The notes under the pieces: generated by a model
Told to the model about the DNA's origin: nothing
Databases searched by the model: none
The model's input: the letters and a program-made list of their open reading frames with translations, nothing else
Source of the DNA: Acidimicrobiia bacterium
GTDB lineage: Bacteria; Actinomycetota; Acidimicrobiia; Acidimicrobiales; Poriferisodalaceae
Assembly: GCA_026983855.1 (NCBI GenBank)
Contig: JALSTE010000565.1
Location: 1 to 9,491 of the forward strand
Length of the DNA stretch: 9,491 nucleotides
Reading direction: 5' to 3'
Translations under genes and position numbers: made by a program
Part shown: positions 1 through 6,771 of the stretch, in pieces
Position numbering within the stretch: the stretch's first letter is position 1
How the letters are laid out: every line of letters starts with the position of its first letter

Positions 1-1
1 G

Positions 2-493
2 GTGTTCCGCCTCGGTTCCCAGATGCTGATCCTCGGCGGGGTGGCCGCCGACTCCGGAGCCGCCCGCGCCGCCATGCAGCGGGCCGTGGACGACGGCACC
101 GCCCTGGAGGTTCTCCGGTCGGTGATTGCCGATCAGGGCGGGGACCCCGGGGTGGTGGATGACACCACCCGGCTACCCCGCGCCTCCCACACCCACGTCC
201 TGGTCTCCCCTCGCCGGGGCTTCGTGACCCGCTGCGATGCTCTCGACATCGGAACGGCGGCGGTGCGACTGGGAGCCGGTCGGGCCCGGGCCGAGGACAG
301 CATCGACCCCGCGGTGGGGATCACGGTCCTGGCCCACCGCGGCGACGAGGTGGCCGAGGGTGATCCCCTGGCCCGGATCGCCTACAACACCCCCGGACAG
401 TTGACCGCCGCTCTCGAGCGGCTGGAGGCGGCCTGGGTGGTGGCCGACGAGGAGCCCGAGGCCCGACCCCTCGTACTCGACGAGATCACCTGA
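2..493 (+). CDS. deoA: Thymidine/pyrimidine-nucleoside phosphorylase, C-terminal fragment
   Basis: This is the C-terminal 163 residues of a nucleoside phosphorylase that cleaves thymidine (or uridine) with phosphate to the free base and (deoxy)ribose-1-phosphate, in cytoplasmic pyrimidine salvage. The visible part has a helical stretch ending in the family's AQGGDP-like motif (here DQGGDPGVVDD, about residues 44-54). The C-terminal alpha/beta domain follows, with GFVTRCDALDIGTAA (about 73-87), the LGAGRARAEDSID stretch (about 90-102) and GDEVAEGDPLARI (about 114-126). These match the PYNP C-terminal domain in order and spacing. The gene is truncated by the window edge: family members are about 430 residues, so roughly 270 are missing, and the GTG at base 2 is almost certainly internal. 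It ends at TGA 491-493 and converges on ftsH. Whether it prefers thymidine or acts on several pyrimidine nucleosides cannot be told here. Confidence 0.88.
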   Translation: MFRLGSQMLILGGVAADSGAARAAMQRAVDDGTALEVLRSVIADQGGDPGVVDDTTRLPRASHTHVLVSPRRGFVTRCDALDIGTAAVRLGAGRARAEDSIDPAVGITVLAHRGDEVAEGDPLARIAYNTPGQLTAALERLEAAWVVADEEPEARPLVLDEIT

Positions 494-496
494 TCC

Positions 497-530
497 CCGG
501 GCCCCACCCCCGGGAGGCCCGGCCGGGCCG
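497..530. terminator. GC-rich inverted repeats between convergent genes, possible bidirectional terminator
   Basis: The 57-bp gap between two convergent stop codons holds overlapping inverted repeats. CCGGGCC (497-503) pairs with GGCCCGG (516-522) around a 12-nt loop. A perfect 14-bp palindrome, GGCCCGGCCGGGCC, sits at 516-529. No T-tract follows on either strand, so this is not a classic intrinsic terminator. Position and stem strength suggest transcription ends here in both directions, as with U-tract-less hairpins proposed in actinobacteria. The function is inference. Confidence 0.35.
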
Positions 531-550
531 CGACCCGGGTACACCGGGAT

Positions 551-2533
551 TCACCCGGAGCCCTGGGTTGATCCGTCTCCCGATTGCGCCGCCGCCAGCG
601 GCTCCGAGGTGGAGGTCCTGGGATGGGGATGGGGCTTGGCGGTACCCAGAATCTGACTGGCGCCCTTGGGCGGCGGACGTCCCGCAACCTCATAGACCAC
701 CGCCCCGTCCACCGTCTCCTCCTCCAGCAGGCGCTCCGCCAGCCGGTCGAGGGCGTCGCGATGGGTCCGGAGTATGTTCACCGCCCGGGATTCGGCCTCG
801 TCGAGAATCCTCTTGACCTCGAGGTCTATGGCCCTCTGGGTCTCATCGGAGTAGGGCTTGGAGGTGACCTCATTTCCACCCTGCAGGTACATGGGTCCGC
901 CCCCGGGGTATCCGATGGGCCCGATGCGGGGGGAGAGTCCGAATTCGCGGACCATCCGGGTGGCCATCTGGGTGGCGTTGGCCAGATCATTGGCGGCGCC
1001 GGTGGACCCCTCACCGAACACCACCAGCTCGGCCGAACGCCCTCCCATCTGCACGGCCAGCAGGTCGTACATGTAGGCCTCGCTGTAGAGGTGCCGCTCG
1101 TGCAGGGGCAACTGGTGGGTGACCCCGAGGGCCTGACCGGCGGGGAGGATCGTCACCTTGTGGATCGGGTCGGCGTTCTCGCTGTAGGCCGCCACCAGGG
1201 CATGGCCCGACTCGTGGAATGCCACCGCCCTCTTCTCCTCGGGCAGCAGGACGTTCGATCCCTCCCGCCGACCCAGCAGGATGCGGTCCCGGGCCGCGTC
1301 GAAGTCCTCGGCGGTGATCACCTGGCGGCGGTCCCGGGCCGCCCTGATCGCGGCCTCGTTGACCAGGTTGGCCAGATCGGCGCCGGAGAAGCCGGGGGTG
1401 CCGCGGGCCACGACATCGAGATCCACGTCGTCGGCCAGCTTCTTTCCCCGGCAGTGCACGGCCAGAATCTTGGCCCGGTCGTCCTGGGTGGGCAGGGGTA
1501 CCACCACCTGACGGTCAAACCGGCCCGGACGGACCAGGGCCGGGTCCAGGATCTCGGGGCGGTTGGTCGCAGCCAACACGACGATGCCCTCGCTGCTGTC
1601 GAACCCGTCCATCTCGGCCAGCAGCTGGTTCAGGGTCTGTTCCCGTTCATCGTTGCTGATGGCCATGGCCCCACCCCGCCGCTGCCCGATGGCGTCGATC
1701 TCGTCGATGAAGATGATCGCCGGAGCCCTCTTGCGGGCCTCGTTGAAGAGGTCCCGGACCCGGGCCGCGCCCACCCCCACGAACATCTCCACGAAGCTCG
1801 AGCCGGTGACGCTGATGAACGGCACGTCGGCCTCGCCGGCCACCGCCCGGGCCAGGAGGGTCTTGCCGGTACCCGGCGGACCGGTCATGAGCACCCCCCG
1901 AGGGGCCATGGCCCCGGCCCTCTTGTAGCGACCGGGATCCTTGAGGAAGTCGACGATCTCGAGAACCTCCCTCTTGACCCCGTCGTAACCGGCGACGTCG
2001 TCCAGCCGGGTGCTGGGCTTCTCCGAGTCGAACACCTTGGCGGTGGAACGACCGATTCCCATCAGGCCGCCCATCTGGGATCCGGCCTTCTTCCCCATCC
2101 AGATCCACAACACGACCAGCAGGACCAGGGGTCCGAACGCCAGCAGGATGGAGAAGATGGCCTCACCGCTGGTCGTCTTGTTGTTGTCGGCGGTGATGTC
2201 GACCCCCTGATCCACGAGGCGGTCCAGGGTCTGTTCCCCGGCCAGCTCGGTGGGAATCACCGTCTTGTACTCCGTGCCGTCGGCCAGTTTCCCCGTGGTC
2301 TTTCCGTCCACGGAGATCTCGGCCGTGTCGACCTTGCCGTCATCGACCTTCGAAATGAAGTCGCTGTAGGTCAGCTCCGTCCTCTGGGGTTCGCTGCTCG
2401 GTACCCGGAACAGGAGCAGCAGTGTCAGCAGGATCCCGAGGGGCAGCAGGTAGGCCCGCCACCAGGGAGGCGGTGGCGGCGCCGATCCGACCGGCTTGTC
2501 GCCGGGGGGAGGGGAGCTGGGGACCTTGGTCAT
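551..2533 (-). CDS. ftsH: ATP-dependent zinc metalloprotease FtsH
   Basis: A 660-residue membrane-anchored AAA+ protease that extracts and degrades damaged membrane proteins and selected short-lived cytoplasmic regulators; it normally works as a hexamer. A proline-rich cytoplasmic N-terminus is followed by a transmembrane helix (about 26-43), an extracytoplasmic FtsH_ext domain (about 50-122) and a second helix (about 127-146). The AAA domain has Walker A GPPGTGKT (218-225), Walker B IIFIDEID (273-280) and the second region of homology, 324-341, with Arg fingers R335 and R338. The protease domain has the zinc site HESGH (440-444) and a likely third ligand D516 in the TGAANDLA stretch. All key residues are intact and the length is normal. 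The C-terminal tail (about 618-660) is low-complexity and Pro/His/Ser-rich. The ATG start has GGAG (complement of 2541-2544) 7 nt upstream. It is the last gene of the minus-strand cluster, 39 bp after the sigma factor, so co-transcription is likely. FtsH is usually sited beside folE/hpt-type genes in actinobacteria, so this neighbourhood is not the common one (general knowledge, not checked). Confidence 0.97.
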   Translation of the reverse strand: MTKVPSSPPPGDKPVGSAPPPPPWWRAYLLPLGILLTLLLLFRVPSSEPQRTELTYSDFISKVDDGKVDTAEISVDGKTTGKLADGTEYKTVIPTELAGEQTLDRLVDQGVDITADNNKTTSGEAIFSILLAFGPLVLLVVLWIWMGKKAGSQMGGLMGIGRSTAKVFDSEKPSTRLDDVAGYDGVKREVLEIVDFLKDPGRYKRAGAMAPRGVLMTGPPGTGKTLLARAVAGEADVPFISVTGSSFVEMFVGVGAARVRDLFNEARKRAPAIIFIDEIDAIGQRRGGAMAISNDEREQTLNQLLAEMDGFDSSEGIVVLAATNRPEILDPALVRPGRFDRQVVVPLPTQDDRAKILAVHCRGKKLADDVDLDVVARGTPGFSGADLANLVNEAAIRAARDRRQVITAEDFDAARDRILLGRREGSNVLLPEEKRAVAFHESGHALVAAYSENADPIHKVTILPAGQALGVTHQLPLHERHLYSEAYMYDLLAVQMGGRSAELVVFGEGSTGAANDLANATQMATRMVREFGLSPRIGPIGYPGGGPMYLQGGNEVTSKPYSDETQRAIDLEVKRILDEAESRAVNILRTHRDALDRLAERLLEEETVDGAVVYEVAGRPPPKGASQILGTAKPHPHPRTSTSEPLAAAQSGDGSTQGSG

Positions 2534-2572
2534 GGAATTTCTCCGCCGGTCGGGTCGAACCGGGCGGGGAAC

Positions 2573-3346
2573 TCACCCCCGGCCCGCGAGATGGGCCTCT
2601 ATCTTGTCACTCAATTCCGGGGGCACAACCGAGTCGGGGTCCCTCAGGCCGTCCATGCGGTCCTGCACGCTCACCAGGGCCGCGTAGAGAGGTGGGCAGG
2701 TGGGGCAGGTCGTCAGGTGGGCCTCCACCGCCCGGGCCGTCGGGCCGTCGAGGGCCCCGTCCAGATACTCAGATATGTGTTGCCGGGCATCCCAGCATCT
2801 CATGGGGACTCCCTTGTGTAAGGCCCGGTTGCGGGCCGTGGATTTCTCGTCCAGTGCGCTCACGAGCATCATTCGTCCCCGGCGCAACCTCTGCTTGGCG
2901 GCCGGTAGGGAGATCCCCGCTATGTCGGCGATCTCCGCCGCGGTGTGGCCCTCGGCGTCGTGGAGCACAACCGCGGACCGGTAGATGAAGGGCAGGCTCC
3001 CCAGGGCGTCCCGGAGGTCCTCGAGGTCCTCGATCTGGGCCACGACGTCAGCGGTGTCCACTGTGTAGTCGTCGCTCCGCCACAGATCCTCGACCCTCTC
3101 CACCACCATCTCGTGGGAGGCCCGACGGGCCCGGTCCACGGCCAGGTTGTGCAGGATCCGCTTCAGCCAGGCCCTCAGGGAGCCACCCCGGTACTGGTCC
3201 TGCCTCTCGATGGCCCGGACCACCGTGTCCTGGACCAGGTCGGCGGCCCGGGAGGGGTCGCCGCTCAGACTCAGGGCGAAACGGTAGAGCGGATCCACCT
3301 CGGCGGAGATCAGCTCGGCCAGTTTCGGCTTGTCAGGGGACTCCAT
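2573..3346 (-). CDS. ECF sigma factor with a C-terminal zinc-binding anti-sigma (ZAS/zf-HC2) domain
   Basis: A 257-residue single reading frame joins two proteins normally made separately. Residues 1-165 are an ECF sigma-70 factor: region 2 (about 18-85, with ADLVQDTVVRA and AWLKRILHNLAVDRAR) and region 4 (about 109-162, with the helix-turn-helix HTAAEIADIAGISLPAAKQR). After a short linker, residues 182-222 form a zf-HC2 anti-sigma module with C184, H210, C214 and C217. The spacing C-x25-H-x3-C-x2-C equals that of the zinc ligands of RsrA as I recall them (Cys11, His37, Cys41, Cys44). No membrane helix follows, so the whole protein should be cytoplasmic. The likely role is a sigma factor restrained by its own C-terminal domain until a redox or other signal releases it (inference). 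Other ECF groups with C-terminal zinc-finger extensions are known in actinobacteria, often with membrane helices. The ATG at 3346 is chosen over the upstream in-frame GTG at 3376 because it has a perfect GGAGG at 6-nt spacing. It overlaps the thioredoxin gene by 14 bp. Confidence 0.9.
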   Translation of the reverse strand: MESPDKPKLAELISAEVDPLYRFALSLSGDPSRAADLVQDTVVRAIERQDQYRGGSLRAWLKRILHNLAVDRARRASHEMVVERVEDLWRSDDYTVDTADVVAQIEDLEDLRDALGSLPFIYRSAVVLHDAEGHTAAEIADIAGISLPAAKQRLRRGRMMLVSALDEKSTARNRALHKGVPMRCWDARQHISEYLDGALDGPTARAVEAHLTTCPTCPPLYAALVSVQDRMDGLRDPDSVVPPELSDKIEAHLAGRG

Positions 3347-3860
3347 CGGGCGCCTCCGGGCGGCTCGGGGAACCACCCGGACCCGTGGGGTTGAGGCGGA
3401 CGGTCTGAACCAGATTCAACACCATCCACAACCCGAGGGCCACGCCGACCCCCACCAGGGGCCAGCTCGGACCCAGGGACAGGCCCGCCACCAGCAGCAC
3501 CAGGGCCACCAGACCCCGCAGGGCCATGTCGGTGGTGTTGGCCGAGGGTGGTGTGGGCCCTCCCCCGACGGCGGCGGCCCGGAACATGGCCCTTATGGCC
3601 TCCTCCCCGACCCCGCCGGTGACCCGACCGACCTCCCCCCCGTCTCGGAAGGAGATGAGGGTGGGCACACCCATGACCCCCAGACCGGATACGAGGTCGG
3701 TGTCATCACCAACCTCGAGCCTCACCAGATCCACCCGTCCCGCGAACTCGGCGGAGACCCTGGTGAGGATGGGGTCCATGGTCCGGCACGGACCACACCA
3801 GGTGGCCCAGACGTCGACCACGACCGCCCCCCGGGAGGGGACCGGCCCCGAAGGGCTCAT
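3333..3860 (-). CDS. Membrane-tethered thioredoxin-like protein with C-terminal two-helix hairpin
   Basis: A 175-residue protein. Residues 1-97 are a thioredoxin domain with the redox motif WCGPC at 21-25 (after DVWAT) and the cis-proline loop GVPTLISF (P66), so a dithiol-disulfide reductase activity is expected. The domain is short at its N-terminus and has no signal peptide. A Gly/Pro-rich linker (about 98-108) leads to two hydrophobic helices (about 113-130 and 133-153) joined by an uncharged turn, then a Pro/Gly-rich tail. Arg115 and Arg155 flank the hairpin, which by the positive-inside rule puts both ends, and thus the thioredoxin domain, in the cytoplasm. The hairpin resembles the DUF2892-type membrane unit encoded just upstream, although its identity to that family is not certain. 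Start: the ATG at 3858-3860 has a modest GGGGA about 4 nt upstream. It lies 49 bp after the DUF2892 gene and overlaps the sigma factor by 14 bp. The domain call is firm; the substrate is unknown. Confidence 0.9.
   Translation of the reverse strand: MSPSGPVPSRGAVVVDVWATWCGPCRTMDPILTRVSAEFAGRVDLVRLEVGDDTDLVSGLGVMGVPTLISFRDGGEVGRVTGGVGEEAIRAMFRAAAVGGGPTPPSANTTDMALRGLVALVLLVAGLSLGPSWPLVGVGVALGLWMVLNLVQTVRLNPTGPGGSPSRPEAPDGVP
3353..3357 (-). promoter_or_regulatory. Ribosome binding site of the sigma-ZAS gene
   Basis: The minus-strand sequence GGAGG lies 6 nt before the ATG at 3344-3346 and inside the 3' coding end of the thioredoxin gene. It decides the start, since the longer GTG start (3374-3376) has no comparable site. 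The placement predicts translation coupled to that of the thioredoxin. Confidence 0.8.
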
Positions 3861-3909
3861 GATTCCCCGCCGGGGCTCAGCGTCGTGGGGGTGGCGGTGG
3901 TCACGGGGC

Positions 3910-4125
3910 TCAGGCCGAGGTGCCGCTGTGCTCCTTGGTTCCGAAGTGGAACAGGGCGTAGGCCGGGCACCATCCGATCAGGCCGGTAAGAAGGGGAACG
4001 AGTCCAATGATCCCGAGGATCACTCCACCCGTGCCCCCGATGACCCCGAAGCCCACGATGAGCAGCACGATCCCGAGCACGACCCGGGCGATACGGTCCC
4101 AGTTGGCCTCATTTGCGAACGACAT
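3910..4125 (-). CDS. DUF2892 (YgaP-type) small two-helix membrane protein
   Basis: A 71-residue protein that fits the DUF2892/YgaP-transmembrane family. An N-terminal NWDRIARVVLG segment precedes a first helix (about 13-30), a Gly-rich turn and a second helix (about 33-50). It ends with the family's conserved GWCPAYALF box (about 51-59) and a short charged tail. The motif cysteine (C53) is the feature usually kept in this family. In E. coli YgaP the same unit anchors a rhodanese domain, and free-standing copies are common next to sulfur-transfer or thioredoxin genes. The biochemical role of this small family member is not known. The ATG at 4125 has a strong GAGGAG (complement of 4132-4137) at 6-nt spacing. 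It is the first gene of the minus-strand cluster, so the cluster promoter should lie in 4126-4320. Confidence 0.88.
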   Translation of the reverse strand: MSFANEANWDRIARVVLGIVLLIVGFGVIGGTGGVILGIIGLVPLLTGLIGWCPAYALFHFGTKEHSGTSA

Positions 4126-4158
4126 TGCTTTCTCCTCTGTCTGATCCGTCGGTTCCGG

Positions 4159-4180
4159 CCGGTTGCCGTAACCGGTTTTC
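4159..4180. other. Hairpin in the leader upstream of the DUF2892 gene
   Basis: CCGGTT (4159-4164) and AACCGG (4170-4175) form a perfect 6-bp stem around a 5-nt loop, followed on the plus strand by TTTTC. On the minus strand it would fold in the 5' leader about 35 nt before the DUF2892 start. Read on the plus strand it looks like a weak intrinsic terminator, but no plus-strand gene ends here. The rest of the 195-bp gap (4126-4320) holds a 70-bp repeat copy and no promoter I can defend. Confidence 0.3.
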
Positions 4181-4232
4181 CCAGATTCTCCCCTGAGACG
4201 AATGACGGAACCCGATGGATACCGGAATCCCC

Positions 4233-4371
4233 GAGAAACTCAGCGACCGGTCAGCCCGACCCCTCCACCGCCAGTATCCGACGGGTCGCGGCCAGCACGG
4301 TAGAGAAACTCAGCGACCGGTCAGCCCGACCCCTCCACCGCCAGTATCCGACGGGTCGTGGCCAGCACGGT
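4233..4371. repeat. 70-bp-period tandem duplication of the ppsA 3' end
   Basis: Bases 4233-4301 and 4303-4371 are direct repeats of 69 bp, separated by one base and differing at one position (C at 4289, T at 4359). The right copy is the genuine end of ppsA: its last 16 codons, the stop codon and 18 bp beyond. The left copy repeats this, including a second stop, as non-coding DNA in the ppsA-DUF2892 gap. The one difference would change Thr to Ala. Since 70 is not a multiple of 3, the left copy is out of frame with ppsA. Near identity implies a recent duplication, or an assembly or gene-conversion effect. Confidence 0.95.
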
Positions 4372-6717
4372 GTCGGGGTTCAGGCTGATCGAGTCGATAC
4401 CGAGACCCACCAGGTACTCGGCCACCTCGGGATAGTCCGAGGGGGCCTGACCGCAGATCCCCGAGTGACGGTGGTTGCGCTTGGCCCCCTCGACGGCGAG
4501 GCGGATCATCTCCATGACCCCGGGATCCCGCTCATCGAAGTCGAAGGCCACGATCTCACTGTCACGGTCCACCCCCAGGGTGAGCTGGGTGAGGTCATTG
4601 GAACCGATGGAGAAGCCGTCGAAGATCTCACTGAACGCGTCGACCTGGATGACGTTGTTGGGAATCTCGCACATGACGTAGATCTCGAGACCGTCACGGC
4701 CCCGTTCCAGCCCGGCGGCGGCCATGGCCTCCAACACCCTCCGGCCCTCGGGGACGGTTCGGCAGAACGGGATCATCAGCTTCACGTTCGTCAGTCCCAT
4801 CTCCGAACGTACGCGCTTCATGGCCTCGCACTCCATGGCGAAACCCTCGGCGTAGGCGGGATGGGTGTAGCGCGAGGCACCCCGGAACCCGAGCATCGGA
4901 TTGTCCTCCACCGGCTCGAAATCGGTTCCCCCGAGGAGGGTGGCGTACTCATTGGTCTTGAAGTCCGACATCCGCACGATCACCGGCTTGGGGTAGAAGG
5001 CCGCCGCTATGGTCCCCACCCCCTCCGAGAGCTGACGGACGAAGAAGTCGTGGCCACTCCCGTACCCGGCGGTGAGTTCGGCCAGGCGGTCCCTCACCGA
5101 CCCGTCGGTGACCTTCTCAGGGTGGATCAGGGCCATCGGGTGGGCCTTGATGTACTCGTTGATGATGAATTCCATGCGAGCCAGTCCAACGCCGTCGTTG
5201 GGAATCTGGGCGGTTCCGAAGGCGATGTCGGGATTTCCGAGGTTCACCATCACCTGGGTCCGGGGTCGACCCATCTCGGAGAGGTCGGTCCTCTCCACCG
5301 TGAAGGGGATGACCCCCTCGTAGACGCGGCCGATGTCGCCCTCGGCGCAGGACACGGTCACCTCCGTGCCGGTCTTCAGCACCCGGGTGGCGTCATCAGT
5401 CCCGACTATGGCGGGGATACCCAGCTCCCGGGCCACGATGGCGGCGTGGCAGGTCCGGCCCCCACGGTTGGTGACCACCGCGGCCGCGGTCTTCATGACC
5501 GGCTCCCAGTCAGGGGTGGTCGTGTCGGCGACGAGGACCTCCCCGGCCCGGAACTCCGAGAGGTGGTGCACGTCGGGGACCACCCTGACCTCACCGGAGG
5601 CGATGCGGGCCCCCACGGCCCGCCCGGTGACCAGGACCCTTCCGGTCCCCTGCAGGTGGTACTCCTCGAGCACCTCGGCGTTCATCTGGGACGCCACGGT
5701 CTCGGGGCGGGCCTGCACCATGTACAGCTTTCCGTCCAGGCCGTCCTTGGCCCACTCCATGTCCATCGGCCGGGGATGACCGGCCTTGTGGCTGTAGTGC
5801 CTCTCGACGGCGATGGCGTATCCGGCGAGGGTGAGGACCTCGTCGTCGGTAAGGCAGTACCGGGCCCGGTCCTCCGCCGGGGTGGGTACGTTGCGGGTGG
5901 TGGTGCGGCTGTCTCCGGTCGCGTACACCATCTTGATCTTCTTGGATCCCAGTGTCCGGCGCAGCACGGCCCGGTAGCCCTTGTCGTAGGTCGGTTTGTG
6001 CACGTAGAACTCATCGGGGTCCACGGCCCCCTGGACCACGTTCTCTCCCAACCCGTAGGACCCGTTGATGAACACCACATCGCGGAATCCAGTCTCGGTG
6101 TCCAGGGAGAACATGACCCCACTGGACGCCAGGTCGGAGCGCACCATCTTCATGATGCCGATGGACAGGGCCACTGAGAAGTGGTCGAATCCCTGGTCGA
6201 CCCGGTACGAGATGGCCCGGTCGGTGAACAGAGAGGCGTAGCAACGGTGGCAGGCGTCGAGGAGCATCTCGTCACCGGAGATGTTCAGGTAGGTCTCCTG
6301 CTGACCGGCGAAGCTGGCGTTCGGCAGGTCCTCCGCCGTGGCCGAACTCCGCACCGCCACGGTCAGGTCGGGACCGTACTCCTCGATGAGCTTGTGGTAC
6401 CCGGCGAGGATCTCCTCCTCCAGCCCCTGGGGGAAGGGGGCGGCGTAGACCGCGTCCCGGGCCGCCTTGGCCCTCCGGGCCAGCTCTGAGATGTCGCTCT
6501 TGTCGATGTCGTCGAGCAGCTCGTGGAGTGTGCGGTCGACCCCCGACTCGGAGATCATCCGGCGATAGGCCTCCGCCGTGGTGGCGAATCCATTGGGCAC
6601 CATGACCCCCTCGGGGCCGAGTTCCCGGTGCATCTCCCCGAGAGAGGCGTTCTTACCCCCGACCGAGGGGATGTCGTCAATTCCGATCTCGTCGAACCAG
6701 CGTACGTACCTCGCCAT
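4321..6717 (-). CDS. ppsA: Phosphoenolpyruvate synthase (pyruvate, water dikinase)
   Basis: A 798-residue enzyme making PEP from pyruvate with ATP cleaved to AMP and phosphate, a cytoplasmic entry step of gluconeogenesis. The N-terminal ATP-grasp domain carries VGGKNASLGEM (about 18-28) and AVRSSATAEDLPNASFAGQ (about 121-139). The central phosphohistidine domain has GGRTCHAAIVARELGIPAIVG-type sequence with catalytic H424 (E. coli H421). The C-terminal barrel has GSNDLTQLTLGVDRDS (about 705-720) and the GICGQAPSD box with C755. Length and the TCHAA motif favour PEP synthase over pyruvate phosphate dikinase (about 870+ residues, TSHAA). The ATG at 6717 places the conserved YVRWFDE at the usual distance. 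A GTG at 6726 is equally possible, because the only good ribosome site, AAGGAG (complement of 6731-6736), is 4 nt from the GTG but 13 nt from the ATG. The open frame extends upstream to 6870, but that stretch is unlike the family. No PEP-synthase regulatory protein (DUF299) gene is adjacent. The 3' end is tandemly duplicated. Confidence 0.96.
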   Translation of the reverse strand: MARYVRWFDEIGIDDIPSVGGKNASLGEMHRELGPEGVMVPNGFATTAEAYRRMISESGVDRTLHELLDDIDKSDISELARRAKAARDAVYAAPFPQGLEEEILAGYHKLIEEYGPDLTVAVRSSATAEDLPNASFAGQQETYLNISGDEMLLDACHRCYASLFTDRAISYRVDQGFDHFSVALSIGIMKMVRSDLASSGVMFSLDTETGFRDVVFINGSYGLGENVVQGAVDPDEFYVHKPTYDKGYRAVLRRTLGSKKIKMVYATGDSRTTTRNVPTPAEDRARYCLTDDEVLTLAGYAIAVERHYSHKAGHPRPMDMEWAKDGLDGKLYMVQARPETVASQMNAEVLEEYHLQGTGRVLVTGRAVGARIASGEVRVVPDVHHLSEFRAGEVLVADTTTPDWEPVMKTAAAVVTNRGGRTCHAAIVARELGIPAIVGTDDATRVLKTGTEVTVSCAEGDIGRVYEGVIPFTVERTDLSEMGRPRTQVMVNLGNPDIAFGTAQIPNDGVGLARMEFIINEYIKAHPMALIHPEKVTDGSVRDRLAELTAGYGSGHDFFVRQLSEGVGTIAAAFYPKPVIVRMSDFKTNEYATLLGGTDFEPVEDNPMLGFRGASRYTHPAYAEGFAMECEAMKRVRSEMGLTNVKLMIPFCRTVPEGRRVLEAMAAAGLERGRDGLEIYVMCEIPNNVIQVDAFSEIFDGFSIGSNDLTQLTLGVDRDSEIVAFDFDERDPGVMEMIRLAVEGAKRNHRHSGICGQAPSDYPEVAEYLVGLGIDSISLNPDTVLATTRRILAVEGSG

Positions 6718-6730
6718 GACACTCACCGCT

Positions 6731-6736
6731 CTCCTT
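6731..6736 (-). promoter_or_regulatory. Ribosome binding site that bears on the ppsA start
   Basis: AAGGAG on the minus strand lies 4 nt before a GTG (6724-6726) and 13 nt before the ATG (6715-6717). It supports translation starting in this area and excludes the 51-residue upstream extension. It does not settle GTG against ATG, which differ by three residues. Confidence 0.6.
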
Positions 6737-6771
6737 GGTCCGGCCGGCCGGGATCGGCCCGCCGGGATCGA

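Noticed and set aside
2573..2807. A separate anti-sigma gene starting at the internal Met (residue 182) of the sigma-ZAS frame
   Set aside because: It is in frame with the sigma factor with no stop between them. Internal initiation cannot be excluded, but a fusion is the simplest reading.
584..2821. A 745-codon open frame on the plus strand across ftsH and the sigma gene's 3' end
   Set aside because: It is antisense to clearly conserved FtsH motifs, the translation is Gly/Leu/His/Val-rich with no recognisable domain, and long antisense frames are expected in GC-rich coding DNA.
3347..3376. A longer sigma-factor start at GTG 3376
   Set aside because: There is no ribosome site upstream of the GTG, while the ATG at 3346 has a perfect GGAGG at 6-nt spacing.
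3526..6177. An 883-codon open frame on the plus strand across the thioredoxin, DUF2892 and ppsA genes
   Set aside because: It is a shadow frame: it runs antisense through three recognisable proteins and the 70-bp repeat, and has low-complexity composition with no domain.
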